This document shows, one piece after another, positions 41,081 through 49,694 of a DNA stretch of 56,697 nucleotides. The position numbers and the translations under genes are program-made. The notes below the pieces were generated by a model that saw only the letters and a program-made list of their open reading frames with translations, did no database searches and was not told where the DNA came from. Within the stretch, counting starts at the first letter, position 1. The number at the start of each line of letters is the position of its first letter. The DNA comes from Streptomyces tailanensis (GTDB lineage: Bacteria; Actinomycetota; Actinomycetes; Streptomycetales; Streptomycetaceae): positions 14,815 through 71,511 of the forward strand of contig NZ_VTHJ01000012.1 in the NCBI RefSeq assembly GCF_008386495.1, read 5' to 3'.

Positions 41081-42229
41081 GTGGAGTTCGGGTTCAGTGA
41101 AGAGGATGAGGGCTTCCGGGCGGAGGCCAGGGCTTGGCTGGGCGCCCATGCGAGGGGTGAAGGGCAGGATCGGCGGGCTTGGGAGCGGACCCTCGGTGCT
41201 GCCGGGTGGATCGGGCTCGGCTGGGGCGAGGCGGGGTACGGCAATCGCACGGCGACCCTCGTGCAACAGGTCGTGTGGGCCGAGGAGTACGCGCGGGCCG
41301 GCGTGCCGCCGCGGTCGGGGCACATCGGGGAGAAACTGCTGGCGCCTACGTTGATCGCGTTCGGGACCGAGGGGCAGAAGGGGCGGTTTCTGCCGGTGAT
41401 CGCGCGGGGCGAGGAGCTGTGGTGTCAGGGGTACAGCGAACCGGGGGCCGGGTCCGATCTCGCTGGGGTGCGGACCAAGGCCGAGCGCGCGGGCGACGGG
41501 TCGTACCGCGTCACCGGGCAGAAGATCTGGACCTCGCTCGCCCATGAGGCCGACTGGTGTTTCGTGCTGGCCCGTACCGAGGCGGGGTCGACGCGGCATC
41601 ACGGGCTGTCGTTCCTGCTCGTGCCCATGGACCAGCCGGGGCGGATCGAGGTGCGTCCGATCCGGCAGATGACCGGGACGAGCGAGTTCAACGAGGTGTT
41701 CTTCGACGGGGCACACGCGCGCGTGGAGCATGTGGTGGGCGGTGAGGGGAACGGCTGGCGGGTGGCCATGGGGCTGCTCGGGTTCGAGCGCGGGGTGTCG
41801 ACCCTCGCCCAGCAGATCGGCTTCGCGGAGGAGTTGCGAGCGGTCGTACGAGAGGCCGTGGAGAGCGGGGCGGCCGACGATCCCGTCGTACGCGATCGAC
41901 TCGTACGGCAATGGGCCGAGCTACGGGTGATGCGGTGGAACGCCCTGCGGACGCTGGGCGGTGCGGAGGCGCCCGGCGCGCCGAGCGTGGCCAAGTCGCT
42001 GTGGGGGCGGTGGCATCGGCGGCTCGGGGAGCTGGCGATGGAGGTGCGGGGCGCGCGGGCGGCGGTCGGGCCGCGGGAGTGGTCGGCGCGGGCGCCGTAC
42101 GAACTCGATCCGTTCCAGCATCTGTTCCTGTTCAGCCGGGCCGACACCATCTACGGCGGCTCGGACGAGGTGCAGCGCACGATCATCGCCGAGCGGGTGC
42201 TCGGTCTGCCGAAGGAGCCGAGGGGCTGA
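41081..42229 (+). CDS. Acyl-CoA dehydrogenase (FadE-type)
   Basis: This 382-residue dehydrogenase starts at GTG 41081 (VEFGFSEEDEGFRAEARAWL). It has QGYSEPGAGSDLAGV, TGQKIWTSLAHEADWCFVLA and a C-terminal TIYGGSDEVQRTIIAERVLGLP. The MCAD-type catalytic Glu is replaced by Gly (Y-G-G-S); GFERGVSTL on helix G offers an alternative glutamate. It follows the R1 copy and is 13 bases upstream of the alcohol dehydrogenase gene, so they form one unit. Confidence 0.92.
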   Translation: MEFGFSEEDEGFRAEARAWLGAHARGEGQDRRAWERTLGAAGWIGLGWGEAGYGNRTATLVQQVVWAEEYARAGVPPRSGHIGEKLLAPTLIAFGTEGQKGRFLPVIARGEELWCQGYSEPGAGSDLAGVRTKAERAGDGSYRVTGQKIWTSLAHEADWCFVLARTEAGSTRHHGLSFLLVPMDQPGRIEVRPIRQMTGTSEFNEVFFDGAHARVEHVVGGEGNGWRVAMGLLGFERGVSTLAQQIGFAEELRAVVREAVESGAADDPVVRDRLVRQWAELRVMRWNALRTLGGAEAPGAPSVAKSLWGRWHRRLGELAMEVRGARAAVGPREWSARAPYELDPFQHLFLFSRADTIYGGSDEVQRTIIAERVLGLPKEPRG

Positions 42230-42242
42230 GGAGGTCGGGCTC

Positions 42243-43292
42243 GTGAGAGGCGTGGTGTTCGACGGGCAGCGGGTCGAAGTCGTCGATGACCTGGAGGTAC
42301 GGGATCCGGGGCCCGGGGAGGTGCGGGTGGCCGTTTCGGCGGCCGGGCTCTGTCACAGCGATCTGTCGGTGGTGGACGGGACCATCCCCTTCCCCGTTCC
42401 CGTGGTGCTGGGGCATGAAGGGGCAGGCGTTGTAGAGGCGGTGGGCGTTGGGGTCGGCCATGTCCGGGTCGGTGACCATGTGGCGCTGTCCACCCTCGCC
42501 AACTGCGGGACCTGCGCCGACTGCGACCGGGGGCGGCCGACCATGTGCCGGCGGGCCATCGGGCGGCCGGGGCGGCCGTTCTCGCGGGGTGGGGAGCCGT
42601 TGTTCCAGTTCGCCGCGAACTCCGCTTTCGCGGAGCGGACGGTGGTCAAGGCCGTGCAGGCGGTGCGGATACCGAAGGACATTCCGCTGTCGTCCGCCGC
42701 GCTGATCGGGTGCGGGGTGCTGACCGGGGTGGGGGCGGTGCTCAACCGGGCGCGTGTCGACCGGGGGGACAGTGTCGTCGTGATCGGGGCCGGGGGGATC
42801 GGGCTCAACGTCATTCAGGGGGCGCGGATCGCGGGGGCGACGCGGATCATCGCCGTCGACGCGAACCCGGAGAAGGAGGCGGTGGCGCGGCAGTTCGGGG
42901 CCACCCACTTCCTGGTGTCGGTGGAGGGGGTACGGGATGTCGTACCGACGGGGGTCGCCCACGCCTTCGAGTGCGTCGGCCGCGTCGAACTCATCCGCCA
43001 AGCCATCGACCTGCTGGACCGGCGGGGGCAGGCCGTGCTGCTGGGGGTCCCGGCGGCGACGGCCGAGGCCTCCTTCCTCGTCTCCTCGCTGTACCTGGAC
43101 AAGTCCATCCTCGGCTGCCGCTACGGCTCCTCGCGGCCACAGCGGGACATCGCGCTGTACGCCGACCTGTACCGGGAGGGGCGGCTCCTTCTGGATGAGC
43201 TGGTGACCGCCACGTATCCGGTGGAGGACTTCGCGAAGGCGGCGGAGGACACGGGGGAGGGGCGGGTGGCGCGGGCGGTGCTCACCTTCTGA
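42243..43292 (+). CDS. Zinc-dependent alcohol dehydrogenase
   Basis: The 349-residue medium-chain dehydrogenase has catalytic zinc ligands in AAGLCHSDLSV (Cys) and VLGHEGAGVVE (His/Glu), the four-cysteine structural zinc loop NCGTCADCDRGRPTMC, and the NAD motif VIGAGGIGLNVIQGARIAG. It oxidises an alcohol or reduces an aldehyde; class III/Rxyl_3153-type enzymes look similar. It starts at GTG and runs with the preceding acyl-CoA dehydrogenase. Confidence 0.92.
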   Translation: MRGVVFDGQRVEVVDDLEVRDPGPGEVRVAVSAAGLCHSDLSVVDGTIPFPVPVVLGHEGAGVVEAVGVGVGHVRVGDHVALSTLANCGTCADCDRGRPTMCRRAIGRPGRPFSRGGEPLFQFAANSAFAERTVVKAVQAVRIPKDIPLSSAALIGCGVLTGVGAVLNRARVDRGDSVVVIGAGGIGLNVIQGARIAGATRIIAVDANPEKEAVARQFGATHFLVSVEGVRDVVPTGVAHAFECVGRVELIRQAIDLLDRRGQAVLLGVPAATAEASFLVSSLYLDKSILGCRYGSSRPQRDIALYADLYREGRLLLDELVTATYPVEDFAKAAEDTGEGRVARAVLTF

Positions 43293-43298
43293 TCCCAC

Positions 43299-44171
43299 CT
43301 AGGTGGCCAGGTAGTGAGCGATGGTCTCTGCCGCCGTCAGTGGTAGCGCGTGGTGGGAGATGCCGGGGAGGGTGTCGACGCGCGCTCCTGGGAGCGCGGC
43401 GCGTGCGGCCGTGGCCGTTCGGGCCGAGTCGTGGCAGCGGGCGCGCTCGGCGAAGAGGATGTCGACGGGGAGGTCGGGGACTCGGTCGAGCCCGGCGGGG
43501 TCGGGGCGGGGGCCGGTTACGGGGCGGACGGTGGGGAAGCGGGCCGTCTCGTCCTGAAGGCGCAGCCAGGCCGGGTCGAGGTCGGCGCCGCGGGTCTCCC
43601 AGGTCAGGAAGGCCCGGATCCGGGCGGGAGTGGGCCGCAGCAGCATGGGCAGGGCGCGCAGCACATAGCCGGGGCGGAGTCCGGCGAAGATCTGCGTCGG
43701 GTCGAGCAGTACGAGCCGGGCCAGACGGTCGGGGTGGCGGGCGGCGAAGTGGGCCGCGATCCAGGCGCCGTACGAGTGGCCGGCGAGGGTGACGGGGCCG
43801 GCGGTGCCGAGCCCGTCGAGGACCGCGTCGAGCCAGCCGGCCAGGTCCTCGGGGGTCCGGATCACCCTTCCCTCGGCCGGAACACTGAGCCCGGGCTCCC
43901 CCACCAGATCCACGGCATGCACCCGGTGTGTCCGGCCCAGCCCCGCGGCGACGGCGGCGCCCCAGACCGCGGAGGTGGCCCTGCCGCCGGGCAGGAGCAC
44001 GAGCGGCGGGGCGGTGAGAGGGCCGCAGCTGTTGACGTGGGTGCGGCCGTAGGGAGTGGGGAGTCCGAAGTCCTCTGTGGGCGTGGGCCATTGGGCGAGT
44101 ACGGCGTCGTAGGCGCCGCGGAACCGTTCGGCGTCGTAGGCGCTGCGAAATCGCGTGGGTATGGCTGACAC
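43299..44171 (-). CDS. Alpha/beta hydrolase
   Basis: This 290-residue hydrolase has the oxyanion region LVLLPGGRATSAVWGA, the nucleophile elbow TLAGHSYGAWIAAHFA (Ser in GHSYG), an acid in DILFAERARC and the histidine GISHHALPLTAAE. Unlike the hydrolase at 19.7 kb it has an intact triad. It is divergent from a MarR regulator across a palindromic operator, and is the likely target. Confidence 0.88.
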   Translation of the reverse strand: MSAIPTRFRSAYDAERFRGAYDAVLAQWPTPTEDFGLPTPYGRTHVNSCGPLTAPPLVLLPGGRATSAVWGAAVAAGLGRTHRVHAVDLVGEPGLSVPAEGRVIRTPEDLAGWLDAVLDGLGTAGPVTLAGHSYGAWIAAHFAARHPDRLARLVLLDPTQIFAGLRPGYVLRALPMLLRPTPARIRAFLTWETRGADLDPAWLRLQDETARFPTVRPVTGPRPDPAGLDRVPDLPVDILFAERARCHDSARTATAARAALPGARVDTLPGISHHALPLTAAETIAHYLAT

Positions 44172-44211
44172 GGTGAAACCCCATTACCTCGGTTGCCTCG
44201 CCAAGCGATAA

Positions 44212-44226
44212 TCTCGCTCAGCGAGA
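44212..44226. promoter_or_regulatory. Palindromic operator for the MarR regulator
   Basis: TCTCGCTCAGCGAGA is a perfect 7-1-7 palindrome between the divergent hydrolase and MarR genes, 19 bases before the MarR ATG. It lies in a locally AT-richer promoter stretch (GCGATAATC). Confidence 0.7.
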
Positions 44227-44245
44227 GATTCTAGGTGGAGGCGGT

Positions 44246-44713
44246 ATGGACGACAACCTGAAACTGGTGCATCTGCTGCGGGCGGTGACCGTCGAGTTCG
44301 GTCTCCGCCAGGCGGAGTTCGCGGCCCGCAACGGCATGCACTCCACCGACGTGCGGGCCCTGATCTGTCTGCTCGACGCGGCCCGTGCCGGGGAGGCGGC
44401 CACGGCGGGCCTGCTCGGCACCCGGCTGGGCCTCAACTCGGCGGGGACGACCGCGGTGATCGACCGACTGGAGAGGCTGGGCCATGTCGCGCGGGTCCGG
44501 GACGAGCGCGACCGCCGCCGGGTGCTGCTGCGGGTCGAGCCGGAGGCGGTGCGGCTGGGCTGGGAGTTCTTCGGGCCGCTGATCGAAGGGGTGGTGGGGG
44601 TCCTGGACGGGTTCGACGACGGCGAACGGGAGAGCGTCCGGCGGTTCCTGACGGGGGTGCTGACGGCTATGGAGGCGACCCCGTCCCCGTCCCCGTCCCC
44701 GCCCCCGCCCTGA
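44246..44713 (+). CDS. MarR family transcriptional regulator
   Basis: This 155-residue regulator has a MarR winged helix (HSTDVRALICLLDAARAGEA, LGLNSAGTTAVIDRLERLGH, VARVRDERDRRRVLLRVEP). The C-terminal tail PSPSPSPPPP is encoded by a CCCCGT microsatellite that overlaps the convergent GlxA-type gene by 47 bases. It likely represses itself and the divergent hydrolase gene via TCTCGCT-N-AGCGAGA. Confidence 0.92.
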   Translation: MDDNLKLVHLLRAVTVEFGLRQAEFAARNGMHSTDVRALICLLDAARAGEAATAGLLGTRLGLNSAGTTAVIDRLERLGHVARVRDERDRRRVLLRVEPEAVRLGWEFFGPLIEGVVGVLDGFDDGERESVRRFLTGVLTAMEATPSPSPSPPPP

Positions 44714-45689
44714 ACGTCCGCCTGTACGCCGTCGGCGTCACCCCCAGCGCCCCCTGCAAGTGCTGTCGCATGGACTGGGCCGTGCCGAAGCCCGCGTCGT
44801 GGGCGATCTGGTCCATGGAGAGGTCGGTGGACTCCAGTAGGTGCCTGGCGCGCTCGACGCGCTGTCGGGTGAGCCACTGGCCGGGGCTGATGCCGACCTC
44901 TTCGCGGAAGCGGCGGGTGAAGGTGCGGACGGACATGGACTCCTGTTCGGCCATGTCGCGGAGCTGGATCGGTTCGTGGAGGCGGCCCAGCGCCCAGGCG
45001 CGGGCGGCGGTCGTGGTCGCCGTCTGCGGCTCGGGCAGGGGCCGTTGGATGTACTGGGCCTGCCCGCCGTCCCGGTGCGGCGGCACCACCGTACGGCGGG
45101 CCACGTCGTTGGCGACCGCCGTCCCGTGGTCGCGTCGTAGGAGATGCAGGCACAGGTCGATCCCGGACGCGACGCCCGCGGAGGTGAGGACGTCGCCGTC
45201 GTCGACGAAGAGGACGTCCGCGTCGACCCTGACCTTGGGGAAGAGCCGCTGGAAGTGCTCGGCGTGGTACCAGTGCGTGGTGGCCGGGCGGCCGTCGAGG
45301 AAGCCGGCGGCGGCCAGGATGTAGCCGCCAGTGCAGATGGAGACGAGCCGGGTGCCGGGGCGGATGTGGGCGAGGGCGGCGGCCAGTTCAGGGGTGAGGA
45401 CCCCCTCCTCGTAGACCGGGCCGAGCTCGTACGAGGCCGGGACGACGACCGTGTCGGCGGTGGCGAGGACCTCCGGGCCGTTCGGGACGAGGATCTCGAA
45501 GTCCGCGTCCGTCTCCACCGGGCCGGGCGGCCGGATCGAGCAGGTGACGATCTCGTACAGCGGGCGGCCGTCCGCGTCCCGCGCCTTGCCGAAGACGCGC
45601 TGCGGAATGCCCAGCTCGAAGGGGAGCAGCCCGTCGAGGGCGAGGACGACGACGCGGTGGAGCTGCGCACGCGTGTCTCTGGTGGCCAT
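44667..45689 (-). CDS. GlxA family AraC-type regulator
   Basis: The 340-residue protein has an N-terminal DJ-1/PfpI-like domain (about 10-180, SICTGGYILAAAGFLDGR with the conserved Cys) and a C-terminal AraC HTH (about 225-320, VRTFTRRFREEVGISPGQWL, QIAHDAGFGTAQSMRQHLQG). It is similar to GlxA/FtrA regulators. Its last 15 codons (GTGTGTG) overlap the MarR gene. It is divergent from the MFS transporter gene with 71 bases between, so it may control it. Confidence 0.93.
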   Translation of the reverse strand: MATRDTRAQLHRVVVLALDGLLPFELGIPQRVFGKARDADGRPLYEIVTCSIRPPGPVETDADFEILVPNGPEVLATADTVVVPASYELGPVYEEGVLTPELAAALAHIRPGTRLVSICTGGYILAAAGFLDGRPATTHWYHAEHFQRLFPKVRVDADVLFVDDGDVLTSAGVASGIDLCLHLLRRDHGTAVANDVARRTVVPPHRDGGQAQYIQRPLPEPQTATTTAARAWALGRLHEPIQLRDMAEQESMSVRTFTRRFREEVGISPGQWLTRQRVERARHLLESTDLSMDQIAHDAGFGTAQSMRQHLQGALGVTPTAYRRTFRAGAGTGTGTGSPP

Positions 45690-45760
45690 GGCCCGATCCT
45701 AGTGAATGCTGTCCTCCCAGCCACTCGTTCGCGGTCGTCGCAGGTCCGAAGGTTGGTGGC

Positions 45761-47089
45761 ATGACCCAGACAGCCGCCACCACAGCCGCGACAGGCCAGG
45801 AACCCACCGAGTCCCGTCCCGCCAGGCGGATCCACCGCGCCTGGTTCGTCGCCGCCGTCACCTTCGTGACGATCATCGGGGCGGCGGCCTTCCGTTCCCT
45901 GCCGGGGCTGTTGATCGATCCGTTGCATGACGAATTCCACTGGTCGCGCGGCACGATCGCCCTCGCGGTGTCGATCAACCTGGCGCTGTACGGCCTGACG
46001 GCGCCCTTCGCGGCCGCGCTGATGGACCGCTTCGGCATCCGCCGGGTGGTGGCACTCGCCCTGATGGTGATCGCGGTCGGGTCCGGTACGACGGTGTGGA
46101 TGAACTCGGCCTGGCAGTTGATGCTGTGCTGGGGTCTGCTCGTGGGTCTCGGCTCGGGGTCGATGGCGCTGGCCTTCGCGGCGACGGTCACCAACCGCTG
46201 GTTCACGGAGCGGCGGGGTCTTGTCTCGGGCGTCCTGACCGCCGCCTCGGCCTCCGGACAGCTGATCTTCCTCCCGCTGTTGTCGTGGATCGTCACCGAG
46301 TACCGCTGGCGGCCTGCCGCCGTCACCGTCGCCCTCGCCGCGCTGGCCGTCGTCCCCTTCGTATGGCTGCTGCTGCGGGACCACCCGGCGGACGTGGGGC
46401 TGAAGCCGTACGGGGCGAAGGAGTTCGTGCCGAAGCCGGAGCCGGTGCCGGGGGCGGCGACCCGGGCGGTGAGGGTCCTCTTCGGCGCGATGCGCACGGG
46501 GCCGTTCTGGCTGCTGGCCGGCACCTTCGCGATCTGCGGCGCGTCGACGAACGGCCTCATCCAGACGCACTTCGTGCCCGCCGCCCACGACCACGGCATG
46601 CCCATCAGGGCCGCGGCCTCGCTCCTCGCCGTCATCGGTGTCTTCGACGTCCTCGGCACGATCGCCTCCGGCTGGTTCACGGACCGCTTCGAGCCGCGCC
46701 GGCTGCTGGCCGTGTACTACGCGTTCCGGGGCATCTCACTCCTCTTCCTCCCCTTCCTCCTGGCCCCCTCCGTCCACCTCCCGATGGTCTTCTTCATCGT
46801 CTTCTACGGCCTCGACTGGGTCGCCACCGTCCCGCCCACCATGGCCCTGTGCCGCGAGCACTACGGCGACGACAGCGCCATCGTCTTCGGCTGGGTCCTC
46901 GCCGCCCACCAGGTCGGCGCCGCCCTCGTCGCCTTCCTCGGCGGCCTCGCCCGCGACACCTTCGGCTCGTACGAGGTCGTCTGGTACGCCTCGGGGGCGC
47001 TGTGCGCGGTGGCGACCCTGATGGCGTTGGTGATACGGCGGCCGCGGCGGCCGGTCGACCGGGCGCGCGGGGCGTTGGCGAAGGCCTGA
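45761..47089 (+). CDS. Major facilitator superfamily transporter
   Basis: This 442-residue protein has about 12 hydrophobic segments, the first at about 28-48 (AWFVAAVTFVTIIGAAAFRS), and the inter-helix loop AALMDRFGIRRVVAL of MFS carriers. The TNRWFTERRG segment resembles the oxalate/formate antiporter-like monocarboxylate group. Likely substrate: an organic acid. The start is the ATG after AGGTTGGTGGC. Confidence 0.9.
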   Translation: MTQTAATTAATGQEPTESRPARRIHRAWFVAAVTFVTIIGAAAFRSLPGLLIDPLHDEFHWSRGTIALAVSINLALYGLTAPFAAALMDRFGIRRVVALALMVIAVGSGTTVWMNSAWQLMLCWGLLVGLGSGSMALAFAATVTNRWFTERRGLVSGVLTAASASGQLIFLPLLSWIVTEYRWRPAAVTVALAALAVVPFVWLLLRDHPADVGLKPYGAKEFVPKPEPVPGAATRAVRVLFGAMRTGPFWLLAGTFAICGASTNGLIQTHFVPAAHDHGMPIRAAASLLAVIGVFDVLGTIASGWFTDRFEPRRLLAVYYAFRGISLLFLPFLLAPSVHLPMVFFIVFYGLDWVATVPPTMALCREHYGDDSAIVFGWVLAAHQVGAALVAFLGGLARDTFGSYEVVWYASGALCAVATLMALVIRRPRRPVDRARGALAKA

Positions 47090-47694
47090 GGTTCGGGGGC
47101 GCCTGTTTCTGCGGACACCGCTTCTTCCTGCATGTTGTCGGCATTGGTCAGGACGCGCGGGTCGACTCGGCCCTCCACCCGGAACGGCGGCACCAGGTTC
47201 AGTTCAGGCAGCACGCGGTAGCCGGGACCGTCGACAGGCAGTGCGGCGAGGATCTGGTCCCACACCCCGCCGTTAAGCCACCGCTTATAACGGGAGTGGA
47301 CGTCCTTCCACGCGCCGAACCGTTCGGGCAGGTCCTCCCACTTCACGCCCGTGCGTGCCTTGTAGAACATCGCGTCGAGCATCCGGCGACCCGGGTGCAA
47401 GCAGTGGTAGGGCGGCTCCCACGCCTTGACGATCGGCTCGGCTGCGGCCCACGTCTTGTCCGTCAACTCCGAGGGCACGAGCCGACCGCTCGCCCTGAAC
47501 CCTCCCGCCATCGAGCACGACAGCCCGAGCTTCGGCTTCGGCCCCGGGCCCGTGATCGTGACCTTCACGTCCAGCAGCCCCAGCACTTCGGCCTGCTCGT
47601 CGGGGTCCATGTCGGCCAGCCGGGTGCGCGCCACGGTGGCCAGCACCTGAAGGTCCTTCGCGCGCTGTTGGGCGGCCTCGATAGCGTTTCGGGA
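47090..47694 (-). pseudogene. C-terminal fragment of a serine recombinase with transposase-like tail
   Basis: The frame QRAKDLQVLATVARTRLADM, DPDEQAEVLGLLDVKVTITG matches the C-terminal coiled-coil region of actinobacterial recombinase family proteins. It continues without break into RLVPSELTDKTWAAAEPIVK and FYKARTGVKWEDLPERFGAW, KDVHSRYKRWLNGGVWDQIL, an IS5/DUF4096-like module. I have seen both on one protein in Streptomyces, so this is probably one gene. The catalytic resolvase domain is missing and the 3' end runs into the MFS gene without a native stop. Confidence 0.65.
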
Positions 47695-47701
47695 CTGGCT
47701 C

Positions 47702-48025
47702 GTGGAGTTCATCCAGTGGCAGGGCCACAACAAGCGGACCGGTCCGGGCCACGAGGAGGACGTACGCGCCGAAGCGGTCCGCGAGACGACGAAGCGCTGG
47801 CCGAATGTCGAGAAGCTCTCGGCCAAGGCCCATGAGGCGTACGACGAGTTGGTGAAGGTCATGCGTGCGACCGCGATCTTCGAGCCGGTCGTCGCCGAGT
47901 CACCCCGCCGAACCGGGAACTCCCCCGGTAGTTCAGAAGGGCACGCCCGCTCGCTTGGCGAGGCGGGTCAAGCGGGGGTTGCTCCGGCGGTGCAGCGACG
48001 TGAGCACGCGCATCAGCTCCTGTGA
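47702..48025 (+). CDS. Unrecognised small protein or fragment
   Basis: A GTG at 47702 opens a frame with charged helical sequence (ETTKRWPNVEKLSAKAHEAY, DELVKVMRATAIFEPVVA). After about residue 75 the frame overlaps the end of the convergent XRE-TPR gene and becomes low complexity, so the true C-terminus is probably lost at about 47925. I recognise no family. It may be debris of the same mobile island. Confidence 0.35.
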   Translation: MEFIQWQGHNKRTGPGHEEDVRAEAVRETTKRWPNVEKLSAKAHEAYDELVKVMRATAIFEPVVAESPRRTGNSPGSSEGHARSLGEAGQAGVAPAVQRREHAHQLL

Positions 48026-49102
48026 CGTGGGGTGGACGCGGGCCATCTCGGGCGCGACGTCCCACGCCTCTTCGAGCGATTCGAGGGCGGCGTCACGGTC
48101 ACCCAGGGCGAGGTGCGACCGGCTGAGGTTCATGTGCAGAGGACCGATGCGGGTGGCCGGGAGGTCTGTGCCGCCCCGGATCAGGTCGTCGGCGGTGTCC
48201 AACGCGGTGCGGTGCTGGTCCATGTCGGAATACGTCGAGATGACGTGCGTCGCGGTCTGGTCGGGCCCGAAGTGGATGCCATGCTCGTCGGCGTCCTCGC
48301 CGTACTCCTCGGCGGTGCGCCACGCGGCCTCGATGTGCTGCCGGGCGGTGGCCTTGTCCTTCAGCCGACCGGCCAGCGTCAGGCCGCGAAGGTGCAGGAT
48401 GCCCAGGCCGAACGCGCGGTCGCGGCCGTGCAAGGTCGTCTCGGCCTCCACGATCGCGCGGTCCACGATGGCCAGACCGCCCGCGAAGTCCCCGGAGTTG
48501 AGGAAGGTTCCGGCCTCGTCCCGAGCAGCCACCGTGGCGGCAATCGGGTTCGCCCTCTCGGCGGCCAGCCGCTGTTTCATGACGGCCAGCTCGGCGAGGT
48601 GCATCCAGCGGTGTCGGGCGGCCAGCCAGTACACGACCGAGTACGTGTCGGCGACGCGCGTCCAGGCGTCGGGCGACTGGGTGGCGTGGGCGAAGTTGGT
48701 CGTCCGGGTCAACACGCCCGGGGTCTTCTGCAACACCGCCGACAGCTCGGTCCGGTAGCGGTGTTCGTTCAGCTCGGCCAGCTCGCGCGGCAGGTCCTCG
48801 GGGTGAGTCGGAGGGCCGTCGGGGATGTCGAACCGACGAATGGCGTAGTTCAACGCGGTCAAGCTGTTCTCGTCGGCACCCTCGACCGGAGCCGTACCGA
48901 GCAGCTCGTCAAGGGTCATCCGCATGGCTTGTGCGAGGGCTGCGGCGATGCCCTGCGTCAGTGCGCGGTCGCCCACCTCGATCTTGCTGAGCAGCGAGAC
49001 CGACACACCCGCCCGCCGGGCAAGGGCGACCTGGCTCAGGCCACGCGCCTTACGACAGACGGCCACGTTCGCACCGGGTCCGGGAATCTTGGTCGCGCTC
49101 AT
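47933..49102 (-). CDS. XRE family regulator with TPR-like C-terminus
   Basis: This 389-residue protein has an N-terminal HTH (about 8-65, NVAVCRKARGLSQVALARRA, GVSVSLLSKIEVGDRALTQG) and about 300 residues of helical tetratricopeptide-like repeats (LNSGDFAGGLAIVDRAIVEA, LALGDRDAALESLEEAWDVA). Regulators of this type are frequent in Streptomyces integrative elements and as chromosomal orphans. The ATG at 49102 matches the family; an upstream start is non-conserved. It is divergent from two small genes. Confidence 0.88.
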   Translation of the reverse strand: MSATKIPGPGANVAVCRKARGLSQVALARRAGVSVSLLSKIEVGDRALTQGIAAALAQAMRMTLDELLGTAPVEGADENSLTALNYAIRRFDIPDGPPTHPEDLPRELAELNEHRYRTELSAVLQKTPGVLTRTTNFAHATQSPDAWTRVADTYSVVYWLAARHRWMHLAELAVMKQRLAAERANPIAATVAARDEAGTFLNSGDFAGGLAIVDRAIVEAETTLHGRDRAFGLGILHLRGLTLAGRLKDKATARQHIEAAWRTAEEYGEDADEHGIHFGPDQTATHVISTYSDMDQHRTALDTADDLIRGGTDLPATRIGPLHMNLSRSHLALGDRDAALESLEEAWDVAPEMARVHPTSQELMRVLTSLHRRSNPRLTRLAKRAGVPF

Positions 49103-49257
49103 ACCTGTGCGTCTTCCCCGCTCGACTTCCGTTACGTCCCATCGTCCCACCGTGGCCAGTCACGCGCCCTGGTGTTGTGCAAGAGGTGTGCAAGTTCGGC
49201 TTGCACGGCGGCAGTTCTCTTGGGTGACACACGTATGCCCAGGTGGGACGAGGGGGC

Positions 49258-49494
49258 ATGGCACAGACAGAAAAGCCGCCAACGATGCTGAGTCACGGCG
49301 ACCTGCCTTACCCGGCGGGGACGCTCGTTGAAGACACGCTCTCGAAGCGCACGGGCGAGCTTCACGGCGTGATCGAGGAACGCACCAAGGAGGGCAACAA
49401 GCTCATCAGCCAGACGGCGTTCCTGCGGCCGGAGGGCGGTGGCACGGAATGGGACGTCCCTTTGAAGCACGTCCGGCCCGTCGAGAACCCTTAA
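49258..49494 (+). CDS. Small conserved-looking protein (78 residues)
   Basis: It begins MAQTEKPPTMLSHGDLPYPA and contains LVEDTLSKRTGELHGVIEER, with AGGGGGC just before the ATG. The composition is normal for a real cytosolic protein. It lies opposite the XRE-TPR gene, the usual place for a small partner in Streptomyces mobile islands. No function known to me. Confidence 0.6.
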   Translation: MAQTEKPPTMLSHGDLPYPAGTLVEDTLSKRTGELHGVIEERTKEGNKLISQTAFLRPEGGGTEWDVPLKHVRPVENP

Positions 49495-49694
49495 GCGTTC
49501 CCACGAAGCGCGCGGCCCTCGTCACCCCGGGCGACGTGATCGGCTACGAGGGTGAGTGGCGCACCGTCAAGGAGGCAACCACCGCACGCGGTCCGATGGG
49601 CGGGTTAGCCGTCGTGGTCACCTGGGAGGAAGGCGGTTCGGCGCGCTTCCCTGCCGGGGACGAACTCCTCCTTGGAGAGCCGGATTCCGCCTGA
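49449..49694 (+). CDS. Small hypothetical protein (81 residues)
   Basis: The frame overlaps the preceding gene by 46 bases from the ATG at 49449. The protein-like part is the second half (ALVTPGDVIGYEGEWRTVKE, LAVVVTWEEGGSARFPAGDE), a small beta-rich domain. No better start is visible close to position 49500. It ends 9 bases before a strong terminator, so this is the last gene of the pair. Confidence 0.5.
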   Translation: MGRPFEARPARREPLSVPTKRAALVTPGDVIGYEGEWRTVKEATTARGPMGGLAVVVTWEEGGSARFPAGDELLLGEPDSA

